A stretch of 64,000 nucleotides of DNA from Oscillospiraceae bacterium (GTDB lineage Bacteria > Bacillota > Clostridia > UMGS1810), in assembly GCA_015069015.1 (NCBI GenBank), contig SVJK01000004.1:1-64000 (forward strand), written 5' to 3'. Under the pieces are notes generated by a model. That model searched no databases. It saw only the letters and a program-made list of their open reading frames with translations, and was not told the DNA's origin. Position numbers and translations under genes: made by a program. Below are positions 9,060 through 17,224 of this stretch, in pieces. Each line of letters begins with the position of its first letter. Within the stretch, counting starts at the first letter, position 1.

Positions 9060-10328
9060 TTAAAAATCTATTTGCAACACAAAACTGTCCTCTTTTGCTT
9101 CAAAGTTATAATAGGAATTATACTTTTCGCAAAAAGCCACGATTGAGCGTGTACCAAAGCCGTGACCTGCCTCACCCGTAACAGGGATTCCGTTTTTATC
9201 AAACTTTGCATTACCATCATAACTGTTTGCAATCTGAAACATAAATTTCGGTTTAAATATTACTTTAACATCAATCCATCGCTTTTGTGCGTCAAGCTTC
9301 TCACAGGCGTGTATTGCGTTTTCGATGGCATTTGCAAATACTGTTGCAAGTTCAATATCATTTACAGTAAGTTCCTCCGGGAAACGGATGGATGTTGTAA
9401 CCTTGATTCCTATGTTTTCGGCTCTGGCAAGATATGAAGAAAAAACCGCGTCCAGCACAGCATTTTCGCAATACCTCTTTACCTTTGTTTCGTCTAAAAG
9501 CTCACCGTATTTTCCGGTCATGGCAAGAAGTTCATCATACTGCTTCGTTTCAACCAGTCTTGAAATGGTTTGAAGTTTGTGCCTGAAATCGTGTCTTTCC
9601 TTGCTGAATTTGTCGTTGGCAACCGAAAATTCTTCGATACGGCTTTTAATATCCGAAACCTGCACCCTTAATATGTTTTCCTGCTCTTTTGCCCTGTAAA
9701 CATTTTGTTGGTGCCTCAGTGTGGTAAAAATGTGTATGTAGGAAACCGGCATAAGAATAAGCAAAATTACAAAAACAGGCAGATATTGCGGGCGCTCTGT
9801 AATAGCAGTCGGATAACTCATGGCAAGCGTTATTGCCACATAGAACATAAGACCTGTGAGAGCAAATATGCCCCAACCCTTTTTGACCTGATTTTGTATG
9901 TCCTGATATATTGACCGGAATTTTTTTATAACAAGCCATTCAAGTAAAGGATAAGCCAAAAGCCTTACTGAAAACATAAACCAGTAACCCGGTATGTAGT
10001 GGTCAATTATATTTGTTATATATATGATTTCAAGTGCCAGTGTATCAATTATGCAGAAGGTGAAAAAGAAGCGTCCGTCACGGTGCTTTGCCAGTATAAA
10101 AAAGAAAATGAGGCTTGGCAGACTTAATGTTACAAGCATTCTTTGCATATAACCTTCAGAACCGCACACAAGAAACAGTATAAAGTTTAACATTATTAAT
10201 GGCAGCATTGCTCCAAGGGTGAGATTTATCGTTTTTTTCTTCGGATAACGGGAGTCAAATAAAAACATAAACATCACAAGAGTATGTATAAGCGACCACA
10301 TAACCGAAATATCCCTGAGTACTGTCAT
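9060..10328 (-). CDS. sensor histidine kinase with GHKL ATPase domain (AgrC-like)
   Basis: Multiple N-terminal TM segments; KERHDFRHKLQTISRLVETKQYDELL; N-box AIENAIHACEKL; G-box GHGFGTRSI. Confidence 0.88.
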   Translation of the reverse strand: MTVLRDISVMWSLIHTLVMFMFLFDSRYPKKKTINLTLGAMLPLIMLNFILFLVCGSEGYMQRMLVTLSLPSLIFFFILAKHRDGRFFFTFCIIDTLALEIIYITNIIDHYIPGYWFMFSVRLLAYPLLEWLVIKKFRSIYQDIQNQVKKGWGIFALTGLMFYVAITLAMSYPTAITERPQYLPVFVILLILMPVSYIHIFTTLRHQQNVYRAKEQENILRVQVSDIKSRIEEFSVANDKFSKERHDFRHKLQTISRLVETKQYDELLAMTGKYGELLDETKVKRYCENAVLDAVFSSYLARAENIGIKVTTSIRFPEELTVNDIELATVFANAIENAIHACEKLDAQKRWIDVKVIFKPKFMFQIANSYDGNAKFDKNGIPVTGEAGHGFGTRSIVAFCEKYNSYYNFEAKEDSFVLQIDF

Positions 10329-11065
10329 ATTCCGTTCACCTCACTAAAACTAAAACTCACCCATGCATTATGCAATTCGCGGCATAACTTTTTACCTGTG
10401 AAGATTTTGTCCGAACTGTCAAAGGTGATTGTTTCGTTTTGTACACTTGAAATGTGGTACAAATTAATAAGCAGGCTCTTCCCGCAGAAAACAAAACGCT
10501 TATCTGAAACAAGGTCTTTTACCGTGTCACCAAAATTTGTGCGGATATAAACACTTTCAATTGTCTTGCCGTCACGCAGATGATATATGACTGTTCTTTT
10601 GGCAAGTTCCGCATACACAAGATTATCAAAATTCAACTTGACACTGCCCTCTTTCGTCTTAATGAGCGTAAATTTATTCTTTATGTCGGAAACGGATTTT
10701 ACCACCTTATCAAGAGAAGAAATAAATTCCTCCTCCGATGCAGGCTTGATTATGTAATCTGCGGCATTCACCTTGTAGGAAGCAACTGCAAATTCATCGC
10801 TGGTAGTAAGGTAGATAATTCTCTCATCATAGCCTTTTTCCCGCAAAGCTTTGCCAAGTTCAATGCCATTCATTCCGGGCATAATGACATCAAGGATATA
10901 TATGTCAAAACCTCCGCTTTTGTTTACGGTGTCAAGCAGTTCCTCCGCGTGGGTGAAAGATGCAACCGTAATTTCCTTTGATTTATGCTGCATAGCATAT
11001 TTTTGAATAAGTTCCAGAATCTGCTCCCTGTAAAACACTTCATCGTCACATATTGCTATTTTCAT
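10325..11065 (-). CDS. LytTR family response regulator
   Basis: REC domain MKIAICDDE...YILDVIMPGMNGIEL plus LytTR-like C-terminus; overlaps the kinase gene by 4 bp. Start at 11065. Confidence 0.9.
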   Translation of the reverse strand: MKIAICDDEVFYREQILELIQKYAMQHKSKEITVASFTHAEELLDTVNKSGGFDIYILDVIMPGMNGIELGKALREKGYDERIIYLTTSDEFAVASYKVNAADYIIKPASEEEFISSLDKVVKSVSDIKNKFTLIKTKEGSVKLNFDNLVYAELAKRTVIYHLRDGKTIESVYIRTNFGDTVKDLVSDKRFVFCGKSLLINLYHISSVQNETITFDSSDKIFTGKKLCRELHNAWVSFSFSEVNGI

Positions 11066-11181
11066 TTTGCACCTCTTTTCCAACATACGTTTAGTATAAT
11101 ATTATACCAATCTTCCCGGTTTTTCAATAGATTTTCAAAGAAACTCAAGAAAAATGCCAAAAAATGTTTCCGGGGCAAATT

Positions 11182-11242
11182 CTTCGCAAAATGATGTCAA
11201 TTTTTCGCAAAGCAACGCAACCGGGAATTATTGTAGTATAAT
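11182..11242 (+). promoter_or_regulatory. putative LytTR-activated promoter
   Basis: Direct repeats CTTCGCAAA (11182-11190) and TTTCGCAAA (11203-11211), 21-bp periodicity, just upstream of a poor -35 and TATAAT at 11237-11242. Confidence 0.6.
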
Positions 11243-11314
11243 AGTTTTAATTTAATACAACATGTAAAAACAACAGATAATTTTAAATTTTGCACTAAAA
11301 AGGAGGAATAACAT

Positions 11315-11704
11315 ATGGCACTCAGCAATGAAGCATTGGAAAAGAAAGCGAGTATTGAACTCCTTAAAAATGTACGGATAGCAATATGCGGAAATCTTCC
11401 CACCGCCTGCAAAGCTCTGCGTGATATGGGCGTCACTAAAATTGACAAGTTTGACGACGGAATTGATGCCTGTTTCAGGCTACGGCGCGGAGAAGAGTAC
11501 CATTTGATTCTGGTTTATGCTCCGCAAGCCGAGGGCATTGATGCAGATATGCCCTATAAAATAAAATGCGACGATAACTGGAAAAGCGTTCCTATAAAAC
11601 TGCTTAGTGAACCGGCGTGTGACAGTGCACTTATTGAACTTGAATCCGCTGTGCGCACCATAGCAAAATCACAGGCAGAAGATGCGAAAATGAATAATGA
11701 GTAA
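11315..11704 (+). CDS. hypothetical protein (possible degenerate receiver-like fold)
   Basis: Strong RBS AAGGAGGAATAACATATG; 129-aa ORF; alternating beta/alpha pattern by eye. Confidence 0.75.
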   Translation: MALSNEALEKKASIELLKNVRIAICGNLPTACKALRDMGVTKIDKFDDGIDACFRLRRGEEYHLILVYAPQAEGIDADMPYKIKCDDNWKSVPIKLLSEPACDSALIELESAVRTIAKSQAEDAKMNNE

Positions 11705-11748
11705 AAATTGAACTTATAGGCACAAATATATTTGAAAGAGGAGATTTT

Positions 11749-14034
11749 ATGAAAACAAAAAAATATTTTAAAAAGTTGACAGCGTATATTTTAACTTTAA
11801 TTATGCTTATAGGCATATTTTCTGCAAAAATCAGCGTTTTTGCACTGACAGGGGAAGATGTTGATTTATCCTCTCTGTCAGAAAGTGAGAGCAAATCTGA
11901 AGAGTTTGAAAATTATTCTTATGTGTGGACTGTAGAAGTAATTGACGAAGAACAAGTAAAAACGCTGGAACTCACACTTGACGGTGCAAGCATAAATACG
12001 CTGACACTTCCCTGCAAGGACAGCGGAAAACTTTATATCGTCATAAATACCCTGAGTGATTCATATATAGAAACCATATGCCAAAGCCATGTTTTCCCAT
12101 ACCCTATCCAATGGGATTCCATAACCCTTAAAGGAGACGGTGCTCTTGAATTAGGATATATGGAAACACAAGGCGGTGGTAACAACCATATTATTACAAT
12201 TTCCGAAGGGGTAAATGTAAGCATTACAGGTGAATATGCAAGTATTAATTTCGGAACAAGCGGTAGTAACTATTCTACCCTTAATGTAGACGGAACTCTT
12301 TCGGTTAATGGTGATGTATCATGCGGACAGGCGATAATCGGCACCAACGGAAGCTTGATTTGCAACAGACTGAAACTTGGCGGAACAGGTGCATTTGATA
12401 CCGATGGAGAAAAAGACACCTTGGTTTTAAGAGATGGCGGTGCATTTGAGGCTAAAGGCGATGCTGATTGGTATGACAATGCAACAAATGAGCTTTATGC
12501 GGCTCTGTTTGTACAAGTGGAATCGGGAAGTACTTTGACGGCAGAAGAAATTATAAATATCCCCGATGGCGTTCTTTCTTCAGATTGCACTCTCTATCGC
12601 GGGGACAACTTTGCAACTGTTGATGACGGCGAAGAGCAACCCATGGGAACAAGTTTTATCACAGGTGTTATATATGCGGCAACTTCGTTGAAACTCTCTG
12701 CAGGACCCGAAACTTATACGGTTATATGGAAAAATCATGACGGCGCAGTCCTTGAAACAGACGAAAATGTCGGGTACGGAACAATTCCGACATATGACGG
12801 CGAAGAACCTACAAAGCCGTCAACGGCAGAATATACCTACACCTTTGAAGGATGGACACCTACAGTTGAAGCGGTGACGGGAAATGTTGAATACACAGCA
12901 ACATTTACTGAAACCCCTGTTGCATTGCCCGGCGTTTATATAATAACCTTTAATTCAAACGGCGGAAGTGATATTGAAGCCGCAACGGTTAACGAAGGCG
13001 AGAAACTGTCAAAACCCGACAACCCCACCAAAAGCAGATACATCTTCGCAGGATGGTATGAAGATGATACGCTTACAAGCAAATATAACTTTGACAATGC
13101 TGTAACATCAGATTTTACACTCTATGCAAAATGGCAGAAGAAATCATCAGGTTCGGGCGGCGGTGGCGGTGTTACCCGTTATACGGTGAATTTTGAGACA
13201 GACGGTGGCACAAAGATTCCATTGAGTTCCGTCACCCGAAACGCAAAACTTATAAAACCGGAAGACCCCGTGAAAGACGGTTATATCTTTGACGGTTGGT
13301 ACACAGAAAAAGACTTTGAAAATCTTTATGATTTTCAAAGCAAGGTCACAGAAAACCTTACTCTTTATGCAAAATGGAGAAAAACGGCTGTGACTGATAT
13401 TTTAAACACAAGTGAGCATTTTGCATATGTTAAAGGCTACAGTGACAATACCGTTAGACCTGAAAATAATATTACAAGAGCAGAAACAACAGAAATTTTC
13501 TTCAGATTGCTGAATGAAGATACAAAAAATGCCAATCTTGTTTACACAAACAACTTTGCCGATACAGATGATGATGCGTGGTATAACACATCTGTTTCCA
13601 CAATGGCAAAACTTGGGATTATAAAAGGAAAAACCCACGTTGCGTTTGCTCCCGCTGACTTTATCACAAGAGCAGAATTTGCGGCAATCTGTGCAAGATT
13701 TGATGAGTCGGAATTTGACATTGACGATACCTTTGCAGACATATCGGGGCACTGGGCAGAAACCGAAATTTACGAGGCGGCAGCCCATGGCTGGATAAAA
13801 GGTTACGAAGACGGCACTTTCCGCCCCGATGAACTTATTACCAGGGCACAGGCAATAACAATGATTAACAGGATGCTTGGCCGCACACCCGAAACCGTGG
13901 ATGATTTAAAGGATGATATGATCAGATGGAAAGATAACCTTGACGAAACCGTGTGGTATTATATCGCAATTCAGGAAGCGACAAATGACCATAGCTATGT
14001 TAGAATTGATACCGGAAACGAGAAATGGAATTAA
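11749..14034 (+). CDS. secreted surface protein with InlB B-repeat-like modules and C-terminal SLH domains
   Basis: Signal peptide; FNSNGGSDIEAATVNEGEKLSKPDNPTKSRYIFAGWYEDDTLTSKYNF type repeats; three SLH motifs (e.g. WIKGYEDGTFRPDELITRAQAITMINRML). Confidence 0.9.
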   Translation: MKTKKYFKKLTAYILTLIMLIGIFSAKISVFALTGEDVDLSSLSESESKSEEFENYSYVWTVEVIDEEQVKTLELTLDGASINTLTLPCKDSGKLYIVINTLSDSYIETICQSHVFPYPIQWDSITLKGDGALELGYMETQGGGNNHIITISEGVNVSITGEYASINFGTSGSNYSTLNVDGTLSVNGDVSCGQAIIGTNGSLICNRLKLGGTGAFDTDGEKDTLVLRDGGAFEAKGDADWYDNATNELYAALFVQVESGSTLTAEEIINIPDGVLSSDCTLYRGDNFATVDDGEEQPMGTSFITGVIYAATSLKLSAGPETYTVIWKNHDGAVLETDENVGYGTIPTYDGEEPTKPSTAEYTYTFEGWTPTVEAVTGNVEYTATFTETPVALPGVYIITFNSNGGSDIEAATVNEGEKLSKPDNPTKSRYIFAGWYEDDTLTSKYNFDNAVTSDFTLYAKWQKKSSGSGGGGGVTRYTVNFETDGGTKIPLSSVTRNAKLIKPEDPVKDGYIFDGWYTEKDFENLYDFQSKVTENLTLYAKWRKTAVTDILNTSEHFAYVKGYSDNTVRPENNITRAETTEIFFRLLNEDTKNANLVYTNNFADTDDDAWYNTSVSTMAKLGIIKGKTHVAFAPADFITRAEFAAICARFDESEFDIDDTFADISGHWAETEIYEAAAHGWIKGYEDGTFRPDELITRAQAITMINRMLGRTPETVDDLKDDMIRWKDNLDETVWYYIAIQEATNDHSYVRIDTGNEKWN

Positions 14035-14100
14035 ATTATAAAAATGCGAAATTCATTCCTCACTCCGCATTATAACGGAAAGATGGTGATTTAATTAAAA

Positions 14101-14216
14101 CCAAAAAGAATAATAGTTGTGTCAGAAGGAGCAAAGCTTAATCTCACCATAAAGGGTAACGGTAGAATTTACAACTCATCCACCTTGTTCCGATTAGGAA
14201 TGTGTATGTTTTGAAA
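14101..14216 (+). pseudogene. possible fragment related to the N-terminal part of the 11749 surface protein
   Basis: Open stretch RIIVVSEGAKLNLTIKGNGRIYNSSTLFRLGMCMF* resembles ITISEGVNVSITGEYASINFG of the 11749 product; no start codon or RBS. Confidence 0.35.
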
Positions 14217-14227
14217 TGATTGAATAA

Positions 14228-14259
14228 GGGCATACCGCCGGTCAAAAAGCGGTATGCCC
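14228..14259. terminator. strong hairpin between convergent genes
   Basis: GGGCATACCGC / GCGGTATGCCC, 10-nt loop. Confidence 0.6.
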
Positions 14260-14392
14260 TCAAAATTTCCTTGTTTTTCAGATTTTAAAAACAATTATAT
14301 TGCCGTGCAAATTTTTTTGAAAAGCAAATTTGCTTTTCTTGCTATATAAGAATTTTCATAGAATTCAGTTTGAAGAAAAGATGTATATCAAA

Positions 14393-15508
14393 TTATTCTT
14401 GCGTAGTAGCGTCAGATTTATCCTCTGCTTTGACGGGAACTTTAGGTTCGCTGCTTGAAAGACTTTTCTTATATTCTTTAGGACTCATTCCGCTCATTGT
14501 CTTAAAACTTCTTGTGAAGTTTTCGGCATTCATATATCCGAGAGTTCTCGACACCTCTCCCACAGACATATTGGAGTGGGAAAGGAGTTTTTTTGCCTGT
14601 TCAAAGCGTATTTGTTTAACAATTTCAGAAAAACTTGATCCTGAAGAGGCTTTTATTTTTTTGGATATATACTGGGGAGAATAATTAAAATGCTTTGCCA
14701 TATTCTCTAAGTTCACATCTGCAATATTTTGTTCAATATAGGTTATAAACTCATCCGAAACAGTTCCTGAATATTTTGAGGAACTGTTTTGTATTATGCT
14801 TGACTCATAACGCCTTAAAAGTCTTGAAAAAAGAATGATTGCCTGACTTTCAATAACCTGTGTTTTATATATATTTTCAAAATGATGCTCAATATACATT
14901 CCTAAAATAAGTTCTTTCAGATCTTCATCATTGTTTGTGCAAAATCTCAGGAATCTGTTGGGATCATTTCCGTAGAGAGATGATGAAAAGAAAGTGGAAA
15001 CAGGGTTTTTCTCAAAGGAAAAATTTGACCATACATTTGTGAAGAAACTTTTTCTTATGTGCATATTGAGAACAACGCTGTTGGATGACACCCACACGCC
15101 GTGATATACACCCGGGGGAATAAGACACATCTCTCCTGCTTTCATTTCAAATCTTGAATCTGCAGTAATGTGCAGGCAACTTCCCTGAAGCACAATGACA
15201 AATTCAAAAAATGTGTGCTTGTGGTTAAAAACGGGAGTGTAGCGCTGATGACGGAAAATTGTGACAGAAGCATCCTTGTTCGAGCGGAAAAAGTGGTGGG
15301 AATCTGTGATCTCATCAGGAAGAACAAAGGCGTGTTCCGGTGCCTGAGTGGCGAAAACGGAATTGCGGGTTATAACATCCATAAAGTCAAAAGAGTCAAG
15401 ATATTCATTGTTTGCATACTTTTCTCCTCTTTGATTAAACACTCTCTTATAAAACACTTCCGTATCGGAAAGTTTCTGAAAATCCTGCATAAGTTCTGTG
15501 GTATTCAT
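14393..15508 (-). CDS. AraC family transcriptional regulator with cupin-like N-terminus (AraC3)
   Basis: HKHTFFEFVIVLQGSCLHIT cupin-like segment; C-terminal VGEVSRTLGYMNAENFTRSFKTMSGMSPKEYKK HTH. Confidence 0.9.
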   Translation of the reverse strand: MNTTELMQDFQKLSDTEVFYKRVFNQRGEKYANNEYLDSFDFMDVITRNSVFATQAPEHAFVLPDEITDSHHFFRSNKDASVTIFRHQRYTPVFNHKHTFFEFVIVLQGSCLHITADSRFEMKAGEMCLIPPGVYHGVWVSSNSVVLNMHIRKSFFTNVWSNFSFEKNPVSTFFSSSLYGNDPNRFLRFCTNNDEDLKELILGMYIEHHFENIYKTQVIESQAIILFSRLLRRYESSIIQNSSSKYSGTVSDEFITYIEQNIADVNLENMAKHFNYSPQYISKKIKASSGSSFSEIVKQIRFEQAKKLLSHSNMSVGEVSRTLGYMNAENFTRSFKTMSGMSPKEYKKSLSSSEPKVPVKAEDKSDATTQE

Positions 15509-15532
15509 AGATGTTACTCCTTCCTTTTGTGA

Positions 15533-15810
15533 TAAGCAGTTGCGTCAGCATCCGAACCCGTTTTGGGTGTGGATTTTTACGCCACTGCTTCGTTAAAATA
15601 TTCTCAAATACGTCAGTATTATCGGATATTTTGCCTCCCATTGACGCAAAAATCCCACACCGAAAATTCTTTGAACCTAAAACAAGATAAAATTGTTTGT
15701 TTTTCAAGGCGGAAGGTCGCAGGAATACTGACGTATTTCAAGACCGACAACGAGGAAAAACATCTATTTTACTTGTTTTAGGCGAGTTCGGATACTGACG
15801 CAACTGCTTA
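15533..15810 (-). mobile_element. MITE-like element copy 2 (278 bp), opposite orientation to copy 1
   Basis: TAAGCAGTTGCGTCAGCATCCGAACCCG ... CGAGTTCGGATACTGACGCAACTGCTTA; same internal sequence as 134-411 reverse-complemented; begins 25 bp upstream of the AraC3 start codon. Confidence 0.8.
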
Positions 15811-16003
15811 ATCAGATAATATCTGTGTAAAAAAGTGTAACATAATCTGTTGTGACATGTCAATCGAATGTCCGATAATGACAGAAAACTGTGTTTGTTA
15901 TGACATAAACAGTACAGACATAAGTGCAAAGATTCCCTGTTTTTCTTGCTTGTTAAATGCTGTAAAAAAAATTAAAATTAATGTATAAAAGGAGAATGGG
16001 ACA

Positions 16004-16918
16004 ATGAACATAATCGAACTTAAATCCGGTGAAAGCACTGCAAAAATTAATCTCTCCAAAGGCGCCAATTGTGTAAGTTTGCATATGAACGGTCTGAATA
16101 TTTTGAGACAGACAAACTCAGACGAACCCGACAATCCATTTCTTTACGGAATGCCGCCGCTTTTTCCGGTGAACAGAATCAGCGGAGGAAAATTTGTCTT
16201 TGAGGGAAGAAATTATGACTTCGGCATTAACGAAGAATCCACCTCCTGTCAGCTTCACGGGGAATTGCACAGACAATGTTTTACTCTTGCAAAATCGCGC
16301 AATGACTATGCTTTGTGCATTTTTAAATCAGAGGGAGAGTATATGAATTTTCCCCATTCCTTCACTTTTGAGACAGAGTATGAACTAAAAAATGGCAGCC
16401 TTCATATCAGAGTGGGTATTGAAAACCGCTCAGACAAAAATATGCCTTTCCTTTTTGGATTTCATACAACCTTTAATCTGAAACTTTCAGACACTTCAGA
16501 TATTAAGTCTGTAAGAGTCGGAGCCCTTGTGGGAAAGTGTGTTGAAAGGGACAAAGACTATCTTCCGACAGGGGAAAAGTATGCAGATGACAAAATCACA
16601 GGTGATCTTTTAAAAGGCAGATTTATTCCGGCAAAAGTGCCTGTCAGCCGTCACTATGAGGTTTTGGACGATGGAAAAATGTTTATATATGATCTTGATA
16701 TGAAAAAGGGAATTATCTATGAAAACGACACAGCCTACACTCACAGACTTATATATAACGGCAGTGCTGATGAATACATATGCTTAGAGCCCCAAAACTG
16801 CATAGTGAATGCACCAAATATCTCAGGTGAATATGTTCCTTTTGTTTTACCCGGAGAAAAGAAAAACCTATTTTCATCAATCACTGTTTTTGACGGCTCA
16901 CAAACTTCTGATATCTGA
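16004..16918 (+). CDS. aldose 1-epimerase / galactose mutarotase-like protein
   Basis: MNIIELKSGESTAKINLSKGANCVSLHMNGLNIL...MPPLFPVNRISGGKFVFEGRNYDF...LHGELHR pattern; RBS AAGGAGAATGGGACAATG. Confidence 0.75.
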   Translation: MNIIELKSGESTAKINLSKGANCVSLHMNGLNILRQTNSDEPDNPFLYGMPPLFPVNRISGGKFVFEGRNYDFGINEESTSCQLHGELHRQCFTLAKSRNDYALCIFKSEGEYMNFPHSFTFETEYELKNGSLHIRVGIENRSDKNMPFLFGFHTTFNLKLSDTSDIKSVRVGALVGKCVERDKDYLPTGEKYADDKITGDLLKGRFIPAKVPVSRHYEVLDDGKMFIYDLDMKKGIIYENDTAYTHRLIYNGSADEYICLEPQNCIVNAPNISGEYVPFVLPGEKKNLFSSITVFDGSQTSDI

Positions 16919-17224
16919 CAAAATCAAACATTGATGTCGGATAATGACAGATTTGAGGATTGTTTCAATAACTTTTGTTGGCAATGCACAAAAACCATAC
17001 ACCCTATTTGACAAAACCCACAAAAATCGCAGAAAACCCTTGTAAAATATGCTTTTTTCGGTCAGTACAATGGAAAGTTCTGACATTGTGTGAAATGGGG
17101 CGGTGTGATAAAATTATAGTATGATGTACAGGTGCCCCAGTGTCCTGATATCACTGCATTTTCAGTATGTATGAAAACAAAATCCATTCATTTTATAAAA
17201 GCAAAATTACGGAGGTAAAATCGT

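Noticed and set aside
134-15810. Inverted MITE pair as a composite transposon carrying the GRE locus
   Set aside because: No transposase, and non-autonomous inverted copies 15 kb apart are insufficient evidence for co-mobilisation.
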